A stretch of DNA of 64,000 nt from Streptomonospora alba (lineage in GTDB: Bacteria > Actinomycetota > Actinomycetes > Streptosporangiales > Streptosporangiaceae): assembly GCF_000826685.1 (NCBI RefSeq), contig NZ_JROO01000023.1, positions 1 to 64,000 of the forward strand. The letters run 5' to 3'. Of this stretch, positions 21,463-31,741 are shown piece after piece. The translations under genes were made by a program, and so were the position numbers. The notes under the pieces were generated by a model. That model was not told the DNA's origin. It worked only from the letters and a program-made list of their open reading frames with translations, and searched no databases. How positions within the stretch are numbered: position 1 is the first letter of the stretch; the number at the start of each line of letters is the position of its first letter.

Positions 21463-22824
21463 ATGTCCGAATTCAGTGCTCTTGACACCACCGCCTCCGA
21501 CACCGAGCGCCAGGAGCAGATCGTCGCGACCCTCGTCGACGCCTTCTCCGACCTCATGACGGCCGCCCCCGACGCCTTCCGCACGAAGTTCCGCAAGATG
21601 GCCGCCGACCCCTTCGCCTTCTACCGGGGCAGCGCCTGCCTGTTCTACGCCGACGTCGCCGGCGTGGAGGACCCCTGGATCGACGAGCGCACCTCGCGGG
21701 TGTGGATCCAGGGCGACCTGCACGCCGCGAACTTCGGCACCTACATGGACGCCCAGGGTGCGCTCATCTTCGACGTCAACGACTTCGACGAGGCCTACCT
21801 GGGCCACTTCACCTGGGACATCCAGCGGTTCGTGGCCAGCGTGTCCCTGCTGTGCTGGCGCAAGGCGTTCTCCGACGAGGACATCGAGGCGCTCGTGGGG
21901 ACCTATGTACGCTCCTACGTCGAGCAGGTGCGCTGGTTCGCCGAACACAGCCGCGACGAGTCGTTCTCGCTGCGGCTCGACACCACCGAGGGCCGCATCC
22001 GCGAGGTGCTCCAGCGCAGCCGGCTGAACAGCCGCGTGTCCCTGCTGGACTCGATGACACGGGTGCAGGACTACGACCGCCGCTTCCGCGAGGGCGACGG
22101 CGTGCGGAGGCTGGCCGCCGAGGAGCGCGACGCGGTCTGCGCGGCCTTCGAGGCCTACCGGGCCACCATCCCCGACGACAAGCGGTACTCGTCGATCGCC
22201 TACCGGGTGAAGGACGTGGTGGGCAAGTCGGGCTTCGGTATCGGCAGCGCCGGACTGCCCGCCTTCAACGTCCTCATCGAGGGCTTCAGCGAGGCCTTGG
22301 ACAACGACATCGTGCTGTCGATGAAGCAGGGCAATGTGGCGGCGCCCTCCCGCGTGGTCACCGACACCGGCATCAGCGACTACTTCCTCCACCACGGCCA
22401 CCGCACCGCCCTCTCCCAGCGCGCGCTCCAGGCCCACGCGGACCCGCTCCTGGGCCACACCACCTACGGCGGCACCGGCTTCGTCGTCTCCGAACTCTCG
22501 CCCTACACCGCCGACCTGGACTGGAGCGACCTGACCGAGCCCGACGAGATCGGCGCGGTGGTGGACTACCTCGGACGGGCCACGGCCAAGGCCCACTGCG
22601 TCTCCGACCGGGACTCCGATCAGTCCCTGGTGCCCTTCCAGACCGAAGACGCGATCATCGAGGCGCTCGACGGCCGCGAGGAGGAGTTCGTCGCGTGGAA
22701 CACCGACTTCGCCCGCCGCTACTCGGAGCAGGCCCGCAGGGACCGCTCCCTGTTCGTCGACGCGTTCCGCAACAACGCCGTCCCGGGCGTCCGCTCCACC
22801 GGCGTCTCCCGTACACACGCCTGA
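21463..22824 (+). CDS. DUF2252 family kinase-like protein
   Basis: 453 residues, cytoplasmic. The sequence IQGDLHAANFGTYMD followed by LIFDVNDFDEAYLG resembles the catalytic loop and metal-binding segment of aminoglycoside-phosphotransferase-like kinases, so a small-molecule or protein kinase activity is plausible but unproven. A lysine in AYRVKDVVGKSGFGIGSAG fits a nucleotide-binding strand. The start at 21463 gives the conserved-looking MSEFSALDTT; upstream in-frame codons to 21391 are Arg/Pro-rich. The Shine-Dalgarno (GAAG) is weak. It is divergent from ppdK. Confidence 0.8.
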   Translation: MSEFSALDTTASDTERQEQIVATLVDAFSDLMTAAPDAFRTKFRKMAADPFAFYRGSACLFYADVAGVEDPWIDERTSRVWIQGDLHAANFGTYMDAQGALIFDVNDFDEAYLGHFTWDIQRFVASVSLLCWRKAFSDEDIEALVGTYVRSYVEQVRWFAEHSRDESFSLRLDTTEGRIREVLQRSRLNSRVSLLDSMTRVQDYDRRFREGDGVRRLAAEERDAVCAAFEAYRATIPDDKRYSSIAYRVKDVVGKSGFGIGSAGLPAFNVLIEGFSEALDNDIVLSMKQGNVAAPSRVVTDTGISDYFLHHGHRTALSQRALQAHADPLLGHTTYGGTGFVVSELSPYTADLDWSDLTEPDEIGAVVDYLGRATAKAHCVSDRDSDQSLVPFQTEDAIIEALDGREEEFVAWNTDFARRYSEQARRDRSLFVDAFRNNAVPGVRSTGVSRTHA

Positions 22825-22869
22825 TCCGGGTAGTCGACCTGTGCCGAGCGACACAGGATTACTCATCGG

Positions 22870-22895
22870 TAACCTACGGCTCCGTAGGTTATAGT
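22870..22895 (+). promoter_or_regulatory. Palindrome over the -10 of the hemolysin III gene
   Basis: A perfect 10-base-arm palindrome, TAACCTACGG-CT-CCGTAGGTTA (22870-22891), runs into a good -10 TATAGT (22890-22895). Transcription would begin near 22901. The layout is that of a TetR-type repressor operator; no regulator gene is adjacent. A -35 is not evident. Confidence 0.65.
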
Positions 22896-22993
22896 CGACA
22901 GTGACAACGCCTCCGCCGCGGCGCGGGGCGGCGGGGTCCGCGCGGCCCCGCACCCGCGCCTTGGCGGACCCGCAGGAGGACGGAGGATCAGGT

Positions 22994-23731
22994 GTGCGCC
23001 CCAAGCGAACCGAGGACATGGTGACGCCCTCGGCCCCCCGGCCCCCGAACCAGCAGCACGAGGGCGCGTGGGGCATCGCAGCCGACCTCGTCGAGGCGGT
23101 CAAGCCGCGCCTGCGCGGCTGGCTGCACCTGGGCACCGCGCCCCTGGCGCTCGCGGCCGGAATCGTCTTGATCAGCCTGGCCCCCACCACGGCGGCCCGC
23201 GTCGCCGCGTCCGTCTACGCGGCCTCGGCGGTACTGCTGTTCACGACGTCGGCCGTCTACCACGTCGGCCGCTGGTCCCGCCGCCCCTTCGCCGTGCTGC
23301 GCCGGATGGACCACGCGAACATCTACCTGATCATCGCCGGGACCTACACGCCGTTCGTGGTGCTGGTGCTCGACGGCGGGCTGCGCACGGCGATGCTCAC
23401 GCTGATCTGGACGGGCGCCGTCGCCGGCGTGCTGTTCAAGATGTTCTGGCTCAACGCGCCCCGCTGGCTGTCGACCGCCCTGTACCTGGCGATCGGCTGG
23501 GTGGCCGTGCTGTTCATTCCCCAGCTGGTCAGCGGAACCCACCCCGCGGCCTGGATCCTGGTACTGGCCGGCGGGCTGCTCTACAGCGCCGGCGCCGTCG
23601 TCTACGCCATGAAGCGGCCCGACCCCGCCCCGCGCTGGTTCGGATTCCACGAGGTCTTCCACTCACTGACCGTGGCCGCCTACGTCTGCCACTACATCGC
23701 CGTGTCGTTCGTCGTCTACACGGCCGGGTGA
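22994..23731 (+). CDS. Hemolysin III family membrane protein (YqfA/TrhA-like)
   Basis: About 245 residues with seven hydrophobic segments of the PAQR/hemolysin III superfamily. Characteristic parts are TTSAVYHVGRW, RRMDHANIYLIIAGTYTPF and the C-terminal GFHEVFHSLTVAAYVCHYIAV, which supply the conserved Ser, Asp and His metal-site residues. I chose the GTG at 22994 because AGGAGGACGGAGGA lies just upstream. An in-frame GTG at 22901 coincides with the expected transcription start and would add 31 Arg/Pro-rich residues, a leaderless alternative. The family affects membrane lipid homeostasis in E. coli; the haemolysin name is historical. Confidence 0.9.
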   Translation: MRPKRTEDMVTPSAPRPPNQQHEGAWGIAADLVEAVKPRLRGWLHLGTAPLALAAGIVLISLAPTTAARVAASVYAASAVLLFTTSAVYHVGRWSRRPFAVLRRMDHANIYLIIAGTYTPFVVLVLDGGLRTAMLTLIWTGAVAGVLFKMFWLNAPRWLSTALYLAIGWVAVLFIPQLVSGTHPAAWILVLAGGLLYSAGAVVYAMKRPDPAPRWFGFHEVFHSLTVAAYVCHYIAVSFVVYTAG

Positions 23732-24062
23732 GCCCGTCGGGCGCCGGACACGGCACCGGGCTCGCCGGCCGGAGGCCGCCGGTGCGGTGCGGCGAGTGGA
23801 ACATGTTCCGCGTGCGTGGCCGCGCCCCCGGCGTCCCGGCGCGTCCCCGGCGAATGATCAGTCACGATTCGCTTACACATAGGGGCGAGCGGCCCGCGCC
23901 TCGGGACGTGCGGCCGTCGTGAAGATACCGTGAGAACCGGTTCCGCCGGATGTGTGCATCCGGCAGACCGAAGGAGGCGACCGGAAACCACATCCCCCCG
24001 GGTCCGGTCGCCTCTTTCGCTTGTTCGGCCCCGCCCCTGTCGGCGCCCTGCTTCCGGCCGCC
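23732..24062. other. Convergent intergenic region with two hairpins
   Basis: About 330 bases between the ends of the hemolysin III and glyS genes. It holds the hairpin pair listed separately and no gene I can support. Confidence 0.6.
23945..24017 (+). terminator. Tandem hairpins, probable terminator
   Basis: First stem GCCGGATG-TGTG-CATCCGGC (23945-23964). Second stem GAGGCGACCGGA (23974-23985) pairs with TCCGGTCGCCTC (24003-24014) and is followed by TTTCGCTTGTT. The second is a good intrinsic terminator for the plus strand and, as an inverted repeat, could also serve glyS from the other side. Confidence 0.7.
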
Positions 24063-25454
<1,392 letters not shown>

Positions 25455-25649
25455 TAGCTTCTCGATTCTCCATCCGGCTGGCGGTCGGCGGATCGCGCAA
25501 CGCGATGTACTGACGGTGAGTGCCCAGCTTAAGGGACCGGGGAGGGCGGACGCGCACCGACGACGATACGCACCGAAACGGTGCCGCTTCGACGGGTTTT
25601 CCGCCCTGTGCCCGGTTCGCGGCCCGGCGCCCGGACCGCGCACACGGCT

Positions 25650-25985
25650 TCAGGCTGTTGCCCCGCCCCCGGAGCCGGGGTCGGCGTCGTAGCCCTCGGG
25701 TACGCGGCGCGAGACCACCTCGAAGGCGCTGGGCTCGTTGAAGGCCGTCGACAGCAGCGGGACCGCCGCTATACGCACGTCGAAGTCCGACAGCGCCCGC
25801 CGGTAGGCACCCGGGCCGTCCCACTCGGTCACCACCGTCCACAGCTGCGGATCGTCGGCGGCTCGGCCGACGCGGGATCCGCGGAAACCGGGGCGCCGCG
25901 ACATCGCCTCGACGGCGGCCTCGGCGCGGGCGACGAACGCGTCCTCCTCGCCGGCGGGGACTGTGTGGCGGGTGATCACGAACAC
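25650..25985 (-). CDS. ABM-domain monooxygenase-like protein
   Basis: 111 residues from a GTG start. Single antibiotic-biosynthesis-monooxygenase (ABM) ferredoxin-like domain: FVITRHTVPAGEEDAFVARAE, RRPGFRGSRVGR, WTVVTEWDGPGAYRRAL. Relatives include cofactor-free monooxygenases and haem-degrading HmoA/IsdG proteins. The haem-binding residues of IsdG are not clearly present, so the substrate is unknown. Confidence 0.8.
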   Translation of the reverse strand: MFVITRHTVPAGEEDAFVARAEAAVEAMSRRPGFRGSRVGRAADDPQLWTVVTEWDGPGAYRRALSDFDVRIAAVPLLSTAFNEPSAFEVVSRRVPEGYDADPGSGGGATA

Positions 25986-26051
25986 GGGCCCATCCTCTCA
26001 CCGGGCCGCCGCCCGCCGGACCCGATCGCGCGGGCCCGCCGGGCGCATCGC

Positions 26052-29000
26052 TCAGCCCGCACCGAAGACCCGGTCCGCGATCCGCGCCGCCGCGTTGCCG
26101 TCGTCCAGCGGGCAGAAGCGGTCGGTGAAGGCCTTGTACTTGTCGCCGTAGGCCGCACCGACCTCGTCGACGTTCAGCAGCGCGTCGATGACGTCGTCGG
26201 AGTGGTGCAGCAGCGGTCCCGGCGCCGTCTCCTCGAAGTCGAAGTAGAAGCCGCGCAGGTTGTCGCGGTAGCTCTCGATGTCGTAGGTGAAGAACAGCAT
26301 CGGGCGGCCGGTGTTGGCGAAGTCGAACATCATCGACGAGTAGTCGGTGATCAGCACGTCGGTGATCAGGAACAACTCCATGATCTCGGGGTACAGCGAC
26401 ACGTCGTAGACGAAGTCGCGCCCGACGATCGGCACGCTGTCGACGACCCGCGGGTGGCGGCGCACCAGCAGCACGTGGTCGTCGCCGAGCTTCTCGTACA
26501 TCCGCCGCAGGTCCAGGTGCAGATCGAGCTTGTGCTTGCCGCGGGTGTAGTACTTGTCGTCGCGCCAGGTGGGCGCATACAGCACCACCTTCTTGCCTTC
26601 GGGAATGCCCAGCCGGCGCCGTGTGCGCTCGGCGATCGCTTCGCGCCCCGGCGAGAAGAAGATGTCGTTGCGCGGGTAGCCGGTTTCGAGGATCTCGCCC
26701 TCGAAGCGGAACGCGCGCCGCAGGATGGGGGTGGCCCACGGGCTCGGCGAGACCAGGTAGTCCCACTGCCGGGTCTCCCAGGCCAGTTGCTCGTGGTAGT
26801 CGCGGGACTTGCCGCGGATGTTCTCAATGTCGAACCCGATGCGCTTGAGCATCGATCCGTGCCAGGTCTGCACGACGACCTGGCCGGGGCGGCGGGTGAA
26901 CCACGCAGGCTGGCGGGAGTTGGTCACCAGGTAGGAGCTGCGCGCCAGCGCCTCGTAGTAGTCGCGGCCGTTGTGGCGCACAGGGGCAAGATCGTCGGGC
27001 AGGGTCACCTGGCCGTCCTTGACCAGCCACGACATCGGGTAGTCGGCCCAACCCTCACGCGAGCGCAGTTCGGCGTAGATGCTGTGCGGACTGTCGGAGA
27101 ACTGGCGCCCGGTGTAGCTGTCGAAGAGGATGCCGGGCTCCAGCGGCTCCGCGCGCAGCGCCGGGTAGACCTTGTCGCGCAGGCGCTGCTGGGCGTAGGT
27201 GCCCTTCTCCTCCGCCCGCAGGTCGCTGCCCACGCGAAGCACGGGCATCTCGCTTCCGGTGTCCTCGAAGGTGTAGGCGCGCTCGGGGGTCTCCATGCGC
27301 AGCGGCAGGCGGCGCAGCAGCTCGGCGTCGATCTCGGCGCCGATGTCGGTGGCGGGGCCGTCGTCGCGGCGCACCCGCGCCCACAGCTGGTAGCTGCCGG
27401 CCGGAAGCGGCAGCGTACCCGAGAGGGTGGGGATGTCGGCGGGGGTGAACACCGCGCGGAAGGAGTCGCCGTCGCGCGTCAGCGAGACCGCGTGCTCCTC
27501 GTCGCGGCCCAGGGCCTTGAACACCAGCTCGGCGCGCGCCTGGGCGGAGTAGTAGCCCTCCAGCACCAGGTTGCGCCCGGACCAGGACACCTCGCGGACC
27601 ACCGGGTGCGCCCAGCCCCCGCGCAGGCGCATGTAGCCGGTGCTGGTGCGCTGCACGGCGACCTCGTGGTATCCGTCCACGGCCGCGTAGGCGGCGGACT
27701 CCACGTCGTCGGGCATGACCACCGCGGCGGTGCGGCCGTCGGGCGCCGCCAGCTCGGCCCGCCACATCTCCTGGCGCAGCATGCGGGTGCCCTCGTCGAC
27801 CGCCTTGTCGACCAGGTCGCCGACGGGCACCCGCGCGCAGAAGCGCGCCCCGTCGACTTCGAGGGGGTACTCCAGGTGCGCGGTGCCCGGCGAACGGGCC
27901 AGCCGCAGGCAGCGGGTCTCGGCCGCGGGCGGGCCGACGAACTCGCCGCTCAGCACCAGCTCCGGACGGGCGCCGGCGCGGCTGATGCGGTGCCCGGACA
28001 GCCGGGCCTGCACCGGTGCGACCGATATGGACAGCCGGCGCCCGCTGTCCCACGTGGGCCGCACCCACACGTCCTCGGCGACCTCGCGGTAGGGCGGGCG
28101 CTCCGGCGGCCCGCTGACGGGGTTGCCCACGATCCGGCGGCGGACCAGGCCGCGGTTGATCACCACCAGCTCCAACTGCCAGCGGGCCTCCTGCCGCGCC
28201 TTCGAGGTGCGCAACCGGGCCGGGTCGACGGTGATCTCGAAGCCGCCGTAGTCGTGCCGGGCGGCCGTGGGCACGTCGGGCAGCCGGTACTCCGCGGCGC
28301 GGCGCACCTTGACGGCCACGGCGATGCGCCGCCCGGTGTCGGCGTTGACGGCGAACGCGAAAACCTGCTGCTGCCAGCGGCGGGCGGCGCGCAGATGCAC
28401 GATGCCCACCCGGCCCGAGACCACCAGCCGCCCGTCGCGCCACTCGACGGACTCGGTCTTCTGGCGGACCTTGAGCTCGCTGTCGGCACGGTAGAGGTCG
28501 CGGGGCACACCGGCGGCGGCGTCCTCGAAGAAGGGGTACCGGAGGTAGTAGTGCAGGCCGCGGCGGACGACCGGCGCCTTCTTGAGCTCGACGCTCTTCT
28601 GGAAGATGACGGTCTCCAGCAGGCGCTCCTCCTGGCGCTTGCGCACCAGGAAGTAGTTCAGCCGGTGCAGCGGCGCGAGGGCGTCCAGGACATCGCGCGA
28701 GACGGTGCCCAGGTAGGCGTTGGCCAGGTCGAGGAAGCGCCTGCGCGCGGCGTCGTCGGCGTCGTCCAGGCGCAGCAGGATCGACCGCATGTCGCTGCGC
28801 AGCGCGCGGCTGTCCCACAGGTCGCGGTCGGACCCGGTGAGCACGGCGGAGAGCTCGGCGAGCGCGGTGAGCCGGCGGGAGACGGCGGGCGCGGCGCTGT
28901 AGTCGTCGCTGTCGGCGCGGTCGCGCGCCAGGTGCACGGGGGCCACGAGCACGTCCACGGCGCGGGCGGCGAAGTGCGCCCGCACCACGTCCAGGTCGGT

Positions 29001-29750
29001 GTCGCGGTCGGGGTCGTGGCCGGAGCCCGCTGCGGGGGCGAAGCTGCCGGCGGGCAGGCGGTCCCAGAACGTCCGGCGCCACAGCTTGTTGCCGTGGCGG
29101 CGGTCGAGGAGCAGGGCGGGCAGTGCGTGCACGTCCGTTGCGATGCGGGTCTCGGTGAAGACGCTGCGCTGGGCGGAGGAGGGACGCGAGCCCAACTCGT
29201 TGAAGCGGTAGATGTCGCCGGTGGCGAACTCGGAGCCGGAGGCGTCGAGGCTGGCGCCCAGGTAGGAGAGCGCGTAGCTGCTCAGCATGTCCCCGCCGCC
29301 CAGGAACATCAGGTACTCGCCCGAGGACGCGGCGGCGCCGACCGACCGGGCCGCGCGGTGGGACTCGGCGGTCTCCGCCGACAGCGACACCGCGAGCCCT
29401 CCGGGCGGATCGGCCGTGAACTCGCGGGCCGTGGCCAGGCCCTCGGAGCGGACGGTGTCGACAGCCTCGTCGCTCTCCTCGTCGGGCGACTCCTGCAGCT
29501 CTTCGGCGCCGGCCCGGGTGTCGCCTTCGGCCTCGTCGGCCTCGTCGGGGTCGATGTCGACGCCCGCCGAAGCGGGATCAGCGCCGCCGGTCTCCGTGCC
29601 GCCGTCGGCCGGGCCGGTGCGAGGCGCCACGGGCACGAGGACGGCTTCGACGTCGTCGCGGCGCTGGTCCTGGCGCGCCAGGGAGTCGAGGCTGTCCTGC
29701 AGATGCGGCTCGGTGACGTCGAAAGTCACGATCACACTGAACTTCGGCAC
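26052..29750 (-). CDS. Large teichoic-acid-type polymerase, CDP-glycerol:glycerophosphotransferase family
   Basis: 1232 residues, membrane-associated cell-envelope polymer synthesis. The N-terminus (KFSVIVTFDV, then YLMFLGGGDMLSSYAL) is a GT2-like domain. The middle ~600 residues resemble the linker repeats of large actinobacterial TagF-like proteins. The C-terminal ~400 residues are a glycerophosphotransferase domain with VQTWHGSMLKRIG, LYAPTWRDDKYY, LLVRRHPRVVD and LITDYSSMMFDFANTGRP. I chose the GTG at 29750 (VPKFSVIV) with GGGAG 11 bases upstream; a GTG at 29825 is possible. No tag genes adjoin it. The polymer (poly-glycerol phosphate or another polyol phosphate) cannot be told from sequence. 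Confidence 0.88.
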   Translation of the reverse strand: MPKFSVIVTFDVTEPHLQDSLDSLARQDQRRDDVEAVLVPVAPRTGPADGGTETGGADPASAGVDIDPDEADEAEGDTRAGAEELQESPDEESDEAVDTVRSEGLATAREFTADPPGGLAVSLSAETAESHRAARSVGAAASSGEYLMFLGGGDMLSSYALSYLGASLDASGSEFATGDIYRFNELGSRPSSAQRSVFTETRIATDVHALPALLLDRRHGNKLWRRTFWDRLPAGSFAPAAGSGHDPDRDTDLDVVRAHFAARAVDVLVAPVHLARDRADSDDYSAAPAVSRRLTALAELSAVLTGSDRDLWDSRALRSDMRSILLRLDDADDAARRRFLDLANAYLGTVSRDVLDALAPLHRLNYFLVRKRQEERLLETVIFQKSVELKKAPVVRRGLHYYLRYPFFEDAAAGVPRDLYRADSELKVRQKTESVEWRDGRLVVSGRVGIVHLRAARRWQQQVFAFAVNADTGRRIAVAVKVRRAAEYRLPDVPTAARHDYGGFEITVDPARLRTSKARQEARWQLELVVINRGLVRRRIVGNPVSGPPERPPYREVAEDVWVRPTWDSGRRLSISVAPVQARLSGHRISRAGARPELVLSGEFVGPPAAETRCLRLARSPGTAHLEYPLEVDGARFCARVPVGDLVDKAVDEGTRMLRQEMWRAELAAPDGRTAAVVMPDDVESAAYAAVDGYHEVAVQRTSTGYMRLRGGWAHPVVREVSWSGRNLVLEGYYSAQARAELVFKALGRDEEHAVSLTRDGDSFRAVFTPADIPTLSGTLPLPAGSYQLWARVRRDDGPATDIGAEIDAELLRRLPLRMETPERAYTFEDTGSEMPVLRVGSDLRAEEKGTYAQQRLRDKVYPALRAEPLEPGILFDSYTGRQFSDSPHSIYAELRSREGWADYPMSWLVKDGQVTLPDDLAPVRHNGRDYYEALARSSYLVTNSRQPAWFTRRPGQVVVQTWHGSMLKRIGFDIENIRGKSRDYHEQLAWETRQWDYLVSPSPWATPILRRAFRFEGEILETGYPRNDIFFSPGREAIAERTRRRLGIPEGKKVVLYAPTWRDDKYYTRGKHKLDLHLDLRRMYEKLGDDHVLLVRRHPRVVDSVPIVGRDFVYDVSLYPEIMELFLITDVLITDYSSMMFDFANTGRPMLFFTYDIESYRDNLRGFYFDFEETAPGPLLHHSDDVIDALLNVDEVGAAYGDKYKAFTDRFCPLDDGNAAARIADRVFGAG

Positions 29751-30330
29751 GGAAAAGATATCTCCCGACGTGTCTGCTACGGAGCACGAAGATCGGACGG
29801 CGGGGGATCGCGGTGGCGTCGGCACGTCAACCTAGGTCACCGCGTGTAAGTGGTCGGTAAACCTCCGACACCGCCACAGGCGCCCGCACGGCCCGCACGA
29901 GTCGGTCGCCTCCCCTCGCGACCGGGGACGGAGCCGCTGCGTCCGCCCACCGCCTTCTCCGCGGGCCTCCAGGGTCTCCGCCGCCCTGGCTATGCACCAC
30001 CGTGTCTATCGTCGGCAGCTTGGATTTCGCTGTGAACGCACTACCGTCCACGTGGCACAGGCGCGCGGCGCGCAGCGAGGCGCCTCCCCGCTCGACGGCG
30101 GAAGGCTCCACCCCGGCGAACAGAATAGCGCCATCGGGCGGGGCCGCCGCACGACCGCGCCCACGGCACCGCTCGTGGTCGTCCGCTCAGCGGGGGAATC
30201 CGTGCGGTGGTAGGCGTGTGACGCGATTCCCGTCTCCGGCTGGTGGGGGCGGCTCGCTCGCTGCGCGCCATGCCGAAGCCTTCCGGGGCAGCGGCTTGTG
30301 CGTGGTCCCGCCGGGGCGCCTTCCCCGCCG
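29751..30330. other. Gene-free divergent region
   Basis: About 580 bases between the polymerase gene and the small membrane protein gene. I see no tRNA, no credible ORF and no clear operator. Confidence 0.55.
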
Positions 30331-30359
30331 TTGAGGGTGGCGCGTCCCGGGCCTAAGCT
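30331..30359 (+). promoter_or_regulatory. Promoter of the small membrane protein gene
   Basis: -35 TTGAGG (30331-30336) and -10 TAAGCT (30354-30359) with a 17-base spacer, 55 bases upstream of the GTG start. Confidence 0.55.
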
Positions 30360-30414
30360 TCCGGAGCAGGAGTCGCCGCAGCGGAGCGCGGGGGCGGTAA
30401 GGGCGGAGGAGACG

Positions 30415-30807
30415 GTGTCGGCCAAACGCAACAAGCGCGGAGCGAGCCGGTCCACCGGCCGCGACGGAGCGGCAGGGGCTTCGCGGCCACTGCCTCCCGG
30501 GGACACGCTCTACACACCCGGCGCCGGCCCGCTGCGCCGAGACATCGAGCGGCGCAGCGCGGTTCCGCTGGTGTGGCTGCACAACGCGCCGAACCTGCTG
30601 CTGCCCGCGGTGGTGGGCGCGGTCCTCATCGCGGGCCTGGTGGTGGCGGGGGTCGTCGGCGCCGTCCTGCTGGCGCTGCTCGCGGCGTTCTTCGGGTGGC
30701 TGGCGTTCCTGGCCTGGCCGCGCCTGCGCGGCGGTGAGCGGGCGATGCGCGTCGTGGCGGTGGGGGTGCTGCTCGGTCTGGGGCTACTGCAGAGCGGCCA
30801 GTTCTGA
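30415..30807 (+). CDS. Small membrane protein, DUF6703-like
   Basis: 130 residues from a GTG start that has GGAGGAG 3 bases upstream. The N-terminal ~60 residues are basic and hydrophilic; LLLPAVVGAVLIAGLVVAGVV and the following Leu/Ala-rich stretch form two hydrophobic segments, and a third lies at the C-terminus (AMRVVAVGVLLGLGLLQSG). Small proteins of this kind are conserved next to znu/zur genes in actinomycetes. No function is known to me. Confidence 0.75.
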   Translation: MSAKRNKRGASRSTGRDGAAGASRPLPPGDTLYTPGAGPLRRDIERRSAVPLVWLHNAPNLLLPAVVGAVLIAGLVVAGVVGAVLLALLAAFFGWLAFLAWPRLRGGERAMRVVAVGVLLGLGLLQSGQF

Positions 30808-30872
30808 GGAGGCGCTGAGACCGGCCGCGCCGACGGCGTCCCCCGCTCCCAGGGAGACCGCATTCCGCAATT

Positions 30873-30901
30873 TTGACAATCGTTTTCGTTTTCGTGATAA
30901 T
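30873..30901 (+). promoter_or_regulatory. znuC promoter with embedded Zur box
   Basis: A near-consensus promoter: -35 TTGACA (30873-30878), 17-base spacer, -10 GATAAT (30896-30901). Positions 30874-30888 read, on the minus strand, CGAAAACGATTGTCA, which differs at two of 15 positions from the actinobacterial Zur box TGAAAACGATTATCA. The GTG of znuC lies 6 bases after the -10, so the mRNA is probably leaderless. Zinc-bound Zur would block the -35 and spacer. Confidence 0.85.
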
Positions 30902-30907
30902 CGAAGA

Positions 30908-31741
30908 GTGTCCACCGTTACCACCGGCGTCCCCGCGCAGGATCGCACCTCTGCGGGCGCGGCCCCGGCCGTGCGCGTGGCCGACGCCGCGGTCGCCTAC
31001 GACAGCACGACCGTCCTCAGCGGAGTGAGCCTCGAGGTCCCCGCCGGCGAGATCCTGGCCGTCCTCGGCTCCAACGGTTCGGGCAAGTCCACGCTGGTTC
31101 GCGCGATGCTGGGGCTGGTGCCGCTGTCGTCCGGAAGCGTCGAGCTGCACGGCACGCCGCTGCGCCGCTTCCGCGAGTGGGGCAGGATCGGCTACGTGCC
31201 CCAGCGCCTGTCGGCCGGGGGCGGCGTCCCTGCCACTGTGCGCGAGGTCGTGGCCTCCGGACAGGTCGTCCGGCGGCGCCGGCTGCACCGCGCCACCGCC
31301 GCCGAGCGCGCCGCTGTGGGCGAGGCGCTCGAAGCCGTCGACCTCGCCGACCGCGCCCGCGACTCCGTGCACGAGCTCTCCGGGGGCCAGCAGCAGCGGG
31401 TGCTCATCGCCCGCGCGCTGGCGGCGCGCCCCGACACCTTCTTCTTGGACGAGCCCATGGCCGGCGTCGACGCCGCCAGCCAGCGCGCGCTCGCCCGCAC
31501 CGTCACCCGGCTCAGCGCGCAGGGCGCCACCGTCGTGCTGGTGCTGCACGAACCCGGCCCGCTGGAGCCGCTGATCGGCCGCAGCATCGTCCTCTCCGGC
31601 GGGGGCATCGTGCACGACGGCGCTCCGCCCCGTCCCGAGGGCGACTGCGCGCGCCCCGGGCACGAGCACGTGCACCCCCACGCCGATCCCGACCCCGCCT
31701 CGGCCGCCCTGCCCGACATCGAGGTGCCACGCCGTGGCTGA
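30908..31741 (+). CDS. znuC: Zinc ABC transporter ATP-binding protein
   Basis: 277 residues. Walker A GSNGSGKST, signature ELSGGQQQRVLIARALA, Walker B TFFLDEPMAGVD and switch His in VLVLHEPG. The GTG start at 30908 is implied by the promoter position; no Shine-Dalgarno is present, fitting a leaderless message. The C-terminal tail is His/Asp-rich (GHEHVHPHADPD), a likely metal-binding stretch. It overlaps znuB by 8 bases. No znuA gene is present in the cluster, unlike streptomycetes, so the binding protein must be elsewhere. Confidence 0.93.
   Translation: MSTVTTGVPAQDRTSAGAAPAVRVADAAVAYDSTTVLSGVSLEVPAGEILAVLGSNGSGKSTLVRAMLGLVPLSSGSVELHGTPLRRFREWGRIGYVPQRLSAGGGVPATVREVVASGQVVRRRRLHRATAAERAAVGEALEAVDLADRARDSVHELSGGQQQRVLIARALAARPDTFFLDEPMAGVDAASQRALARTVTRLSAQGATVVLVLHEPGPLEPLIGRSIVLSGGGIVHDGAPPRPEGDCARPGHEHVHPHADPDPASAALPDIEVPRRG

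Noticed and set aside
22901-22993. Extended start of the hemolysin III gene at GTG 22901
   Set aside because: The added 31 residues are Arg/Pro-rich and a strong Shine-Dalgarno precedes the GTG at 22994; kept as an alternative only.
23945-24017. Possible riboswitch or T-box linked to glyS
   Set aside because: It lies after the 3' end of glyS, not upstream, and folds as two simple hairpins; terminator is the simpler reading.
27055-29082. Long Arg/Pro-rich ORF in another frame of the polymerase gene, and similar shadows over most genes
   Set aside because: No family motifs, composition typical of third-position GC shadows, and fully overlapped by supported genes.
29826-30330. tRNA or small RNA gene in the gap before the small membrane protein
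   Set aside because: No cloverleaf or conserved T-loop sequence could be found by eye.
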